DNA of 64,000 nt, taken from Paludibaculum fermentans_A. GTDB lineage: Bacteria > Acidobacteriota > Terriglobia > Bryobacterales > Bryobacteraceae. Where the stretch lies: positions 2,046,001-2,110,000 of the forward strand of contig NZ_JBPJAQ010000001.1 in NCBI RefSeq assembly GCF_051172195.1. Reading direction: 5' to 3'. The notes below the pieces were generated by a model. It worked only from the letters and a program-made list of their open reading frames with translations, made no database searches and was not told the DNA's origin. Of the stretch, positions 28,298 to 35,377 are shown one piece after another. How positions within the stretch are numbered: position 1 is the stretch's first letter; each line of letters opens with the position of its first letter. The position numbers were made by a program, and so were the translations under genes.

Positions 28298-28324
28298 GTA
28301 GGTTATTTTCAGTAGGTTATTTTC
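28297..28324. repeat. 14-bp tandem duplication upstream of mqsA
   Basis: AGTAGGTTATTTTC occurs twice without spacing (28297-28310, 28311-28324). Each copy is also the inverted partner of AAAATAACCTACT (28269-28281). The repeats hold AGGTT half-sites and could add MqsA binding points, or be a slipped duplication of the operator. Confidence 0.8.
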
Positions 28325-28395
28325 AGTCCGCGATCATCTCGCAGGCGCGGATCCATGGCGTTACATTGCGGAACCGCAGCGGAGCCCTTCGCAAA

Positions 28396-29334
28396 TTACA
28401 GCCCCAGTTCCCAAGTCTCCGAAATCATCGAATGCCCGAAGCTCTCATGCGCCTCCTGGCCCACCTTCTGGTACCCGGCCTTCGCGTAGATATGCCTCGC
28501 TGCCAATAAAACATTGTTGGTCCACAATGTGATCTTGCGATACCCCGCCTGCCGCGCAAATTTGGTGCACTCATCCACCAGCCGCTGCCCCAACCCCAAC
28601 CCCCGCGCCGATGGCTCGATCAGCAGCAGACGCAGCTTCGCCACCTCGATGTGCTCCGGATCCTGCACCAGAAACACCGACCCCACCGTCTCCCCAGCCC
28701 GCTCCGCAATCCAGCACCGTTCCTTCTTCGGGTTGAACCGGTCGATGAAATCCGCCGCGATGCGCGCCACCAGCGCCTCGAACCGCTCATCCCACCCATA
28801 CTCCTGCGCGTATAGCACCCCATGCCGGTGCACCACCCAACCCATATCGCCCGGTTGGTGGTTTCGCAACAAATACGGTTCTTTCTGTTCCGGCACCGGC
28901 TCCAGCACCGACTCGATGTTCCTCATCGAATCCACCAGCAACCGCTGCTTCTGCTCGTTCAACCGCATTAGCATCGTGCCCACTTCGGCGTTCGCCAGAA
29001 ACGTCAGATTGGTGAACTCCGTCCGGCCCGCCGGGGTCAGCCGCAGATGACTCGCCCGCCCATCCGCCTCCGACGTCACCCGCTCAATCATTCGAACTTT
29101 CTCCAGTTTGAGCAGCAGTCGGCTCAGATACCCTGCGTCCATCCGCAACTCCCGGCCGATCTCCGTCGCCGTCGGGTCCTCCCGATTCGCGATCTCGTAC
29201 AGGATCCGAACCTCGGTCAACGAAAATTTACTCCTGAGTAAACCTTGCTGCAGCGTGCCAATCTCCCGCGTATAAAACCGGTTGAACCGGCGGACCGCAG
29301 CCACGCGATGATCCAGAATCGACGGTGTTCGCAT
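28396..29334 (-). CDS. MarR-type HTH / GNAT acetyltransferase fusion
   Basis: A 312-residue two-domain protein. Residues 1-150 are a MarR winged helix (FSLTEVRILYEIANREDPTA, GRELRMDAGYLSRLLLKLEK, VTSEADGRASHLRLTPAGR). Residues 160-312 are a GNAT domain with the acetyl-CoA loop RGLGLGQRLVDECTKFARQ and ALGL-type strands (ITLWTNNVLLAARHIYAKAG). Fusions of this kind are common in soil bacteria; the GNAT part may act as a ligand sensor or as an enzyme on a toxic amine. Its start is 13 bases from a dyad at 29347, pointing to autoregulation and possibly control of the divergent sulfite reductase genes. Confidence 0.9.
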   Translation of the reverse strand: MRTPSILDHRVAAVRRFNRFYTREIGTLQQGLLRSKFSLTEVRILYEIANREDPTATEIGRELRMDAGYLSRLLLKLEKVRMIERVTSEADGRASHLRLTPAGRTEFTNLTFLANAEVGTMLMRLNEQKQRLLVDSMRNIESVLEPVPEQKEPYLLRNHQPGDMGWVVHRHGVLYAQEYGWDERFEALVARIAADFIDRFNPKKERCWIAERAGETVGSVFLVQDPEHIEVAKLRLLLIEPSARGLGLGQRLVDECTKFARQAGYRKITLWTNNVLLAARHIYAKAGYQKVGQEAHESFGHSMISETWELGL

Positions 29335-29346
29335 ACTTAAAATTAC

Positions 29347-29385
29347 TTGACAGTGTCAACTAACTTACTTGCTTCTGTCAAGTAA
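29347..29385. promoter_or_regulatory. Two palindromes between the MarR-GNAT and sulfite reductase genes
   Basis: TTGACAGTGTCAA (29347-29359) is a 13-bp perfect dyad; TTACTTG-N7-CAAGTAA (29365-29385) is a second inverted repeat. They fill the divergent promoter region; a TAGAAT box for the rightward gene follows at 29387-29392. Size and position fit MarR-type operators. Confidence 0.6.
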
Positions 29386-29473
29386 ATAGAATACGGTCAA
29401 TCCCCATGACCCGCCGGGGGCTTGAAATATCTGCCCTGAACTCGATATGGTTATAGGTGTTTCCTCTCTTCCT

Positions 29474-31723
29474 ATGAAAGCCAGCAACAGCCAGTGGAAA
29501 GACCACCTCGTCGGCAAGATTGAGCCAGGCTTGGCGAGCGAGATTGACGCCTTCGACAGCGAGATCGCCCTCAAGAAGCAGGGCAAGATGGAAGACAAAG
29601 TCTTCGCCGAAACCCGCCTCCGCCGCGGAGCCTACGGTCAGCGCTACGACAACGGTCAACGCCACGATGGCCTGGAAAGCCGCAAACTCGCCTACGCGAA
29701 CCCCAACACCAAGGGCCCGACGACGCTTTGGGATGCGCCCGGCATGCAGCGCATCAAAATCCCCTTCGGCGGCCTGAATGCCACGCAACTCGAAGTAATG
29801 GCGGAACTTGCGGAAGAGTACTCGGATGGCATCGCGCACGTCACCACGCGCCAGGACATCCAGCTCCACTTCATCCACATCGAGGACACCCCCGCCATCA
29901 TGCGCCGCCTCGGTGCGGCCGGCATCACCACTCGTGAAGCCTGCGGCAACACCGTTCGCAATGTCACGGCCTGCCCCCTCAGCGGCGTCTGCCGCGACCA
30001 GGCTTTCGACGTCACCCCCTACGCCAAGGCTGCGGCCTATTTCCTTTTGGGTCATCCGGATACGCAGGATTTCGGACGCAAGTTCAAGATCGCCTTCTCC
30101 GGCTGCGGCGACAACCCCTGCGCCCTGGTCCGGATTCACGACCTGGGCTGTGTGGCCAAGGTCAAAGACGGCAAGCGCGGCTTCGAAGTCTATGTAGGCG
30201 GTGGACTTGGCACCGTTCCCTACGTCGCCAAGCTGTACACCGACTTCCTCCCCGAAGAAGAATTGTTGCCCCTCGCCCAGGCCATGACACGCGTCTTTGC
30301 CCGCCTTGGCGAGAAGAAGAATCGCAACACGGCGCGCATGAAGTTCCTCGTCGTGAAACTCGGCCTGGACGAGTTCAAGCGCCTGGTGGAGGAGGAGCGC
30401 AAGCTGCTAACTCCCGATCCCCGTTGGACTTCCTACCTCGACGGCATCGAGAATCAGCAGGAAACGCCGCTGCGCGATCCGGGCCTGCTGCAGATCGAAA
30501 CGGCCCAGCCCGAAGACTTCCGCGCGTGGCGCGAAACCAACGTCTACGCGCAGCGTCAGGCGGGCTATGCTACTGTCACCGTGGCACTTCCGCTCGGCGA
30601 CCTGACGGCCGACCAACTCCGCGCCCTGGCCGATATCGCCCGCCAATACGTGAACGAGACCGTCCGCACGACAGTCGAGCAGAACATCGTCCTGCGCTGG
30701 GTGAGCGAGAGCGATCTGCCCTCTGTTTATAACGACTTAAAGGCCGCCGGCCTGCACCACGCGGGAGCCGGCACCATCACCGACACGGTCGCCTGCCCCG
30801 GCACCGACACCTGCAAACTGGGCATCTCCTCCTCGCGCGGCCTGGCTGGCGAACTGCGGATGCACATGGCCGAAAACGGCGCTGCCGGCAACGACGCCAT
30901 CAGGAAGCTGCGCATCAAGGTCAGCGGCTGCTTTAACTCCTGTGGACAGCACCACATAGCGGACCTCGGCTTCTACGGTGTCAGCCGCAACAAGGGCGGT
31001 TTTGCAGCCCCCCACTTCCAGGTGGTCCTGGGTGGACAGTGGACCGAAAACGCCGGCTCTTACGGCCTGGCGATCGGCGCCGTCCCCTCCAAACGGGTAC
31101 CCGAAGCGGCCGACCGGATCCTCGCCCGCTACACCAAAGAACGTAAGGAAGCCGAGAGTTTTCAAGCGTTTATCCGCCGTATCGGCAAGGCCGAGTGCAA
31201 GAAGATGCTGGAAGACCTGATGGTGATGCCGCTCCACAGCGAGGACACTTCGCTCTACTCGGACTGGCACGATCCGCGCGAATACACCACCGGCGACATG
31301 GGCATTGGCGAGTGCGCCGGCGAAGTCGTTTCCCCGCTCGAATTCCAGATGACCGCGAGCGAACGCGAAGTCTTTGAAGCCCAGTTGGCCTTCGAAGCCG
31401 GCGACATGCCGAAGGCTTCGAAGCTCGCCTACGACTCCATGGCGCGTGCCGCCACGGCCCTGCTGGTGTGGCACAAGTCCTTCTATATCAATAGTCCGGA
31501 CGGAATCGTCGAGGCCTTCCGCAAGGAGTTCCACGACACCCAGCTGTTCTTCGACCCGTTTGCGGGCGGCAAGTTCGCCCACTACTATTTCCACGCCCAT
31601 GAGCTCCTGGGCCAGGAGCGGACGCCGGAATCGGCCCACCGCCTGATCGAGGAAGCGCAGTTGTTCATCGAGGCCTGCCATAGTTGCGTGGGCCGCATGA
31701 CAGCAGCTCCGGTGAAGGGATAA
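29474..31723 (+). CDS. Ferredoxin-dependent sulfite/nitrite reductase with C-terminal extension
   Basis: A 749-residue siroheme reductase (six-electron reduction of sulfite to sulfide or nitrite to ammonia). The siroheme/[4Fe-4S] cysteines are in VACPGTDTCKLG (about C441, C447) and VSGCFNSCGQHH (about C486, C490). Two ferrodoxin-like repeats appear near VTTRQDIQLHFIHIEDTP and TVEQNIVLRWVSESDLP. After residue 580 comes an additional domain of about 150 residues, mostly helical (FEAGDMPKASKLAYDSMARA), not part of the classical enzyme. ATG 29447 is also in frame. Adjacent cysteine synthase favours sulfite as substrate. Confidence 0.9.
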   Translation: MKASNSQWKDHLVGKIEPGLASEIDAFDSEIALKKQGKMEDKVFAETRLRRGAYGQRYDNGQRHDGLESRKLAYANPNTKGPTTLWDAPGMQRIKIPFGGLNATQLEVMAELAEEYSDGIAHVTTRQDIQLHFIHIEDTPAIMRRLGAAGITTREACGNTVRNVTACPLSGVCRDQAFDVTPYAKAAAYFLLGHPDTQDFGRKFKIAFSGCGDNPCALVRIHDLGCVAKVKDGKRGFEVYVGGGLGTVPYVAKLYTDFLPEEELLPLAQAMTRVFARLGEKKNRNTARMKFLVVKLGLDEFKRLVEEERKLLTPDPRWTSYLDGIENQQETPLRDPGLLQIETAQPEDFRAWRETNVYAQRQAGYATVTVALPLGDLTADQLRALADIARQYVNETVRTTVEQNIVLRWVSESDLPSVYNDLKAAGLHHAGAGTITDTVACPGTDTCKLGISSSRGLAGELRMHMAENGAAGNDAIRKLRIKVSGCFNSCGQHHIADLGFYGVSRNKGGFAAPHFQVVLGGQWTENAGSYGLAIGAVPSKRVPEAADRILARYTKERKEAESFQAFIRRIGKAECKKMLEDLMVMPLHSEDTSLYSDWHDPREYTTGDMGIGECAGEVVSPLEFQMTASEREVFEAQLAFEAGDMPKASKLAYDSMARAATALLVWHKSFYINSPDGIVEAFRKEFHDTQLFFDPFAGGKFAHYYFHAHELLGQERTPESAHRLIEEAQLFIEACHSCVGRMTAAPVKG

Positions 31724-31727
31724 CGAG

Positions 31728-32252
31728 ATGGAGCACGTAAACATCAAGATTTTCGCCGAGCCGGGCACCCAACTCTCGCTGGAAGACGCCATCCCGGTGT
31801 TTCATCGTTGGATCCAGAAGCGCGACCTGCCTGAATTGCTCATCGACGTGACCGATTATTCGCACGTCATCGCGGGGCCGGGCGTGCTGCTCATCGGGCA
31901 TGAGGCGAACTATAGTTTGGACAATGCCCGCAATGAGTTAGGGGTTCTCTACAACCGCAAAGCGAGGGTCGAGGGCGACAGCCTGAAGCAGGCCTACGAT
32001 GCGGCGCTGGCGGCCGCCCAAAGGCTGGAGCAGGAACAGGAGTTCCAAGGCAAACTGAAGTTCCGGCACGACGAAGTTGAGGTGACGCTCAACGACAGGA
32101 TGCTGCATCCGAACACAGAAGAGGGCTGGACAGCGGTCCGCGGCGAGCTCGAGCAGTTCTTCGACGGGCTGTTCGAGGCCGGGCACTACAGCGTCCAGCG
32201 GGCCACCGATCCGCGCGAACGGCTGTGGGTGCGCGCCCGCCGAACCAATTGA
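31728..32252 (+). CDS. Conserved-looking hypothetical protein downstream of sulfite reductase
   Basis: A 174-residue cytosolic protein, four bases after the reductase stop and surely co-transcribed. I do not recognise it. It has a mixed alpha/beta start (MEHVNIKIFAEPGTQLSLED), a segment LLIDVTDYSHVIAGPGVLLI that looks like a buried strand-loop-strand, a helix YDAALAAAQRLEQEQEFQGK and a charged C-terminus. No cysteine or cofactor motif. Position implies a role with the reductase, such as assembly or substrate delivery; this is inference. Confidence 0.75.
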   Translation: MEHVNIKIFAEPGTQLSLEDAIPVFHRWIQKRDLPELLIDVTDYSHVIAGPGVLLIGHEANYSLDNARNELGVLYNRKARVEGDSLKQAYDAALAAAQRLEQEQEFQGKLKFRHDEVEVTLNDRMLHPNTEEGWTAVRGELEQFFDGLFEAGHYSVQRATDPRERLWVRARRTN

Positions 32253-32271
32253 TTTGATTGGCTTTGCGATG

Positions 32272-32303
32272 CGCCGCGGCGAACTGGGGCTCGCACCGCG
32301 GCG
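32272..32303 (+). terminator. Hairpin between the hypothetical gene and cysteine synthase
   Basis: CGCCGCGG and CCGCGGCG form an 8-bp stem around a 16-base loop, 20 bases after the stop. No T-run. It may only attenuate read-through into the cysteine synthase gene. Confidence 0.3.
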
Positions 32304-32353
32304 TTGACTTGGGGCTGTAGTACAACCTGTTGGGATGCAAGGAGACGGCTACC

Positions 32354-33304
32354 ATGCTCGCCAGTCCCGCCATTTTGCCGCCCTTGCGCGGCCAACATCT
32401 TCTGGCTTTGATCGGCCATACCCCGCTGGTGCGCCTGGAGCAGTCGACAGCCGACCTGCCCGGCATCGAGATCTGGCTAAAGCTCGAGTTCGTCAATCCG
32501 GGCGGTTCCGTCAAAGACCGGCCGGCCCGCAACATCATCCTCGACGGCGAGCGTTCTGGCCGCCTCAATCCGGATAAAATCATCCTGGACGCGACCAGTG
32601 GCAATACCGGCATCGCCTACGCCATGATCGGAGCGGCGCGGGGCTACAAAGTGAAACTGTGCCTCCCTGCGAACGCCAGCGAGGAGCGCAAACGCATCCT
32701 CACCGTGCTGGGCGCCGAGCTCGTCCTGACCGATCCGGGTGAGGGTTCGGATGGCGCGTTCCGCAAGGTGCGTGAGCTGTATGCTGCTGATCCTGAACGC
32801 TATTTCTACGCCGACCAGTACAACAACGACGCCAACTGGAAGGCCCATTTTCACACCACCGGGCCCGAGATCATGGAGCAGACGCACGGCCGGCTGACGC
32901 ACTTCGTTGCCCTGTTAGGCACGACCGGAACCTTTACTGGAACGTCCAGAAGACTGAAGCGAGACCTGCCGCATGTCGAGTGCTGGTCGGCCCAGCCGGC
33001 GACTCCGTTTCATGGCGTGGAGGGCACCAAACACCTGCCGGCCTCGATCGTCCCTGGGATATATGACGAGAAGGTAGCGGATGGCAACCTCTGGATCGAG
33101 ACGGAGGATGCCTATGCGATGGCGCGGAAAATGGCCCGCGAAGAGGGCCTGCTGCTGGGCATCTCGGCAGCCGGTAACATAGTGGCAGCACGCAAGTTAG
33201 GACAGCGCCTGGTGCGCGAAGGCAAGCGCGGCGTGATCGTCACCATCGCCTGTGATGGCGCGTCGAAGTACCTGAGCGACGGCTTCTGGAACGAAAATGA
33301 TTAA
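32354..33304 (+). CDS. Cysteine synthase (O-acetylserine or O-phosphoserine sulfhydrylase)
   Basis: A 316-residue PLP enzyme (fold type II). The PLP lysine is in NPGGSVKDRPARNII, the substrate loop is ATSGNTGIAYAM and the phosphate-binding loop is GTTGTFTGTSR. It joins sulfide to an activated serine to give cysteine, the step after the sulfite reductase upstream. Whether it is CysK- or CysM-like cannot be fixed by eye. ATG 32354 has AAGGAG nine bases upstream; TTG 32330 is in frame but less likely. The stop is directly followed by the ATG of the next gene. Confidence 0.92.
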   Translation: MLASPAILPPLRGQHLLALIGHTPLVRLEQSTADLPGIEIWLKLEFVNPGGSVKDRPARNIILDGERSGRLNPDKIILDATSGNTGIAYAMIGAARGYKVKLCLPANASEERKRILTVLGAELVLTDPGEGSDGAFRKVRELYAADPERYFYADQYNNDANWKAHFHTTGPEIMEQTHGRLTHFVALLGTTGTFTGTSRRLKRDLPHVECWSAQPATPFHGVEGTKHLPASIVPGIYDEKVADGNLWIETEDAYAMARKMAREEGLLLGISAAGNIVAARKLGQRLVREGKRGVIVTIACDGASKYLSDGFWNEND

Positions 33305-34306
33305 ATGCCGCGAGTACCATTCCAGGAGCTGCACGAGACCCTCACCCGGGTCCTGCTGAAGCAGGGCTTTACACCAGAGCGCGCCGATCTGTGCGCCCGC
33401 ATCTTCGCCGAGACCACCCGGGATGGGGTCTACACCCACGGGCTGAACCGATTCCCCCGCTTTATCAACAACATCCGGGACGGAATCGTGCGCGTGCACG
33501 AGTCGCCGGAACGGCTGGGCGCGTTCGGAGTGCTGGAGCGCTGGAACGGGCGGCGCGGTCCTGGAATACTCAATGCCCATGCTTCGATGGGCCGGGCGAT
33601 CGAGATTGCTCGCGAGAACGGGGTGGGGTGTGTCGCGCTATCTCAAACAAATCATTGGATGAGAGCGGGAACGTACGGCTGGCAGGCAGCGGAAGCCGGC
33701 CTGATCGGACTGTGCTGGACGAACACAATGCCGAACCTGCCGCCCTGGGGCAGTCGCGTGCGCAAGCTGGGCAACAACCCGTTGGTGATCGCCGTGCCGA
33801 GGGCAGGTGGGCACGTGGTGCTGGACATGGCGATGTCGCAATTCTCCTATGGCACGCTCGCAGCTTATAGAAAACGCAACGAGTTATTGCCCGTGGACGG
33901 CGGCTTCGACAGCGCCGGCAAGCTGACGAGGGACCCGGCGGCGATCGAGCAGTCCTGGCGTCCGCTGCCGATCGGGTATTGGAAGGGATCAGGCTTGGCG
34001 ATGGTGTTGGACCTGATGGCAGCCTTGTTATCGGGCGGCCTGGCGACGCACCAGATCAGCGATAGCATGGACAGGGAGACGGGCATCTCTCAGGTTTTCT
34101 TAGCCTTACACCCCGGAGGCCTGGCCGCGGCAGAAGAGCTGACCAGGATGGCCGACAGCATAGTGGAGTCGCTGCGGGTGGGCGAAGAGGGTGGGGTGCG
34201 CTATCCCGGAGAGCAGACCCTGCGGGTGCGCGAGGAGAACCTGAAACTGGGCGTGCCTGTGGAAGAGGAGGTATGGGCTGCGGTACGTGGCATGGATCAG
34301 GCCTGA
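33305..34306 (+). CDS. Ldh/YiaK family NAD(P)-dependent oxidoreductase
   Basis: A 333-residue member of the malate/L-lactate/ureidoglycolate dehydrogenase family, unrelated to Rossmann enzymes. The signature THGLNRFPRFINNI, the catalytic-histidine region ALSQTNHWMRAGTYG and LDMAMSQFSYG are visible. The pattern is closest to 3-dehydro-L-gulonate 2-dehydrogenase (YiaK), an enzyme of ascorbate/gulonate breakdown, but other 2-hydroxyacid substrates cannot be excluded. It starts on the base after the cysteine synthase stop, so it shares that transcript although no shared pathway is obvious. Confidence 0.85.
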   Translation: MPRVPFQELHETLTRVLLKQGFTPERADLCARIFAETTRDGVYTHGLNRFPRFINNIRDGIVRVHESPERLGAFGVLERWNGRRGPGILNAHASMGRAIEIARENGVGCVALSQTNHWMRAGTYGWQAAEAGLIGLCWTNTMPNLPPWGSRVRKLGNNPLVIAVPRAGGHVVLDMAMSQFSYGTLAAYRKRNELLPVDGGFDSAGKLTRDPAAIEQSWRPLPIGYWKGSGLAMVLDLMAALLSGGLATHQISDSMDRETGISQVFLALHPGGLAAAEELTRMADSIVESLRVGEEGGVRYPGEQTLRVREENLKLGVPVEEEVWAAVRGMDQA

Positions 34307-34312
34307 TTCATC

Positions 34313-34337
34313 TGCATCAGGCATGCATACTGATGCA
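34313..34337 (+). promoter_or_regulatory. Candidate VapB(C) operator
   Basis: TGCATCAG (34313-34320) and CTGATGCA (34330-34337) are 8-bp perfect inverted repeats with a 9-base spacer that holds GCATGC. The site ends one base before the vapB ATG. Type II antitoxins bind such dyads to repress their own operon. Confidence 0.65.
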
Positions 34338-34338
34338 T

Positions 34339-34530
34339 ATGCGAACCACTCTGATCATTGACGATCAGCTTCTGGAACGCGCCAGGGAACTGACAGGCAT
34401 TGACGAGAAGTCCGCATTGGTGCGGGCTGGCCTGGGGGCGCTCATCGCGCGCGAGGCCGGTAAACGGTTGGCCGCGCTGGGCGGATCACAACCGAAGCTT
34501 GCCAATGTGCCCCGGCGGCGTTCCGCCTGA
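34339..34530 (+). CDS. vapB: VapB-type antitoxin
   Basis: A 63-residue antitoxin. The N-terminal MRTTLIIDDQLLERARELTG is a ribbon-helix-helix (MetJ/Arc-like) DNA-binding start, followed by KSALVRAGLGALIAREAGKR and a C-terminal tail rich in Arg and Pro that would wrap the toxin. The last base of its stop is the first base of the vapC ATG. ATG 34333 is also in frame, but lies in the operator dyad. Confidence 0.88.
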   Translation: MRTTLIIDDQLLERARELTGIDEKSALVRAGLGALIAREAGKRLAALGGSQPKLANVPRRRSA

Positions 34531-34961
34531 TGATCCTCGCTGATACTTCTGTTTGGATTCAGCACTTTCGCAAGGGCGAGCCCGACTTGTCGGTCTTGCT
34601 GGCGGATGGGCTGGTGGTGATGCACCCCTTCGTGCTTGGCGAATTGGCATGTGGAAACTTCACGGACCGTAGTGCGATCCTCGCCAGCCTCGGATCCCTG
34701 TCAGCGGTGCAACTGGCAACGCACGCGGAAGTACATTATTTAATTAAAGATAGAAAACTCCCTGGACGCGGCCTGGGTTGGCTCGACGTCCACCTGCTGG
34801 CGGCATCGCTGGTTTCGCATTGCGGGTTCTGGACTCTGGATCGCCGGCTGGGGCAGGCCGCGCGGGAGCTCGGCTTAGGCCGCATGTCCGCTCAGATGCG
34901 TCAGAAACTTGAAGATCGAGATCGGGGCGCCCCACTGGATCAGGTCTATGGCGACGGTTAG
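34530..34961 (+). CDS. vapC: VapC-type PIN-domain toxin
   Basis: A 143-residue PIN ribonuclease. The acidic cluster is MILADTSVWIQHF (Asp), VLGELACGNF (Glu), GWLDVHLLAAS (Asp) and WTLDRRLGQAARELGL (Asp). Such toxins cut tRNA or rRNA unless bound by VapB. The domain should end near residue 120; the last 25 residues (MSAQMRQKLEDRDRGAPLDQ...) overlap the convergent membrane-protein gene by 87 bases, so they may be a read-through tail rather than a conserved part. Confidence 0.9.
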   Translation: MILADTSVWIQHFRKGEPDLSVLLADGLVVMHPFVLGELACGNFTDRSAILASLGSLSAVQLATHAEVHYLIKDRKLPGRGLGWLDVHLLAASLVSHCGFWTLDRRLGQAARELGLGRMSAQMRQKLEDRDRGAPLDQVYGDG

Positions 34962-35276
34962 TCCAAAGAGAATCAGCAGGTTGCAGGCAACGCGAATGGG
35001 AATGGATGGGACCCTCGACGTGAGAAGACCACCTGCTACCAGCCCAACCAGAACGACCACTGCATTCACGACGCTCCAATTGAACACGAGAATCGGGGTG
35101 AAGAGGTCAAACCACGGATTGATCCCAAAGTTCCACGTACCCGGCTCGCCGCCGCCACCCAGGGTCAGGAAGTCGCAAAGAGTGATCACCAGCCAAAGAA
35201 ACCAGAGGCTTGCCGTTACTCTGCCAACTCTGCCTGGCCCCTTCTCTTCCGGCGACCCGCCCGAGGATTCGTCCAT
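34875..35276 (-). CDS. Small polytopic membrane protein, unknown function
   Basis: A 133-residue protein with a charged N-terminus (MDESSGGSPEEKGPGRVGR) and about four hydrophobic segments (ASLWFLWLVITLCDFLTL, PWFDLFTPILVFNWSVVNAV, VVVLVGLVAGGLLTS, VACNLLILFGLTVAIDLIQW). No family recognised. Its 3' end overlaps vapC by 87 bases on the opposite strand. Confidence 0.65.
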   Translation of the reverse strand: MDESSGGSPEEKGPGRVGRVTASLWFLWLVITLCDFLTLGGGGEPGTWNFGINPWFDLFTPILVFNWSVVNAVVVLVGLVAGGLLTSRVPSIPIRVACNLLILFGLTVAIDLIQWGAPISIFKFLTHLSGHAA

Positions 35277-35323
35277 GGCCCAGATGCTATCGCATTTCGT
35301 GACACCACGGCAGGAATGCGGAA

Positions 35324-35353
35324 AGGCTCGCCGGTTGCGTGGCCGGCGAGCCT
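35324..35353 (-). terminator. Terminator of the secreted-protein/anti-sigma/sigma operon
   Basis: AGGCTCGCCGG and CCGGCGAGCCT form a perfect 11-bp stem with an 8-base loop; on the minus strand it is followed by TTTCC. It lies 24 bases after the stop at 35378. Confidence 0.8.
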
Positions 35354-35377
35354 CTTTGCTGGATTGGACCGGTGAAG

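Larger units (their letters stand above)
29000..34000. other. Plus-strand GC-skew switch region
   Basis: Left of here the plus strand is C-rich in genes of both directions (12001-12060: C 26, G 8, plus gene; 10861-10920: C 32, G 14, minus gene). Right of here it is G-rich in both (40561-40620: G 28, C 10, plus gene; 44581-44640: G 22, C 14, minus gene). 30541-30600 is about even (C 21, G 19). Counts were done by hand on single lines. Confidence 0.6.

Noticed and set aside
28255..28395. Possible CRISPR or attachment-site repeats
   Set aside because: Only two adjacent 14-bp units with no spacers, no cas genes or integrase; better explained as promoter-operator duplication.
29335..32353. Replication origin with DnaA boxes
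   Set aside because: The skew switch invites it, but I found no cluster of TTATCCACA-like boxes or an adjacent dnaA/dnaN; the AT-rich gap is explained by operator dyads.
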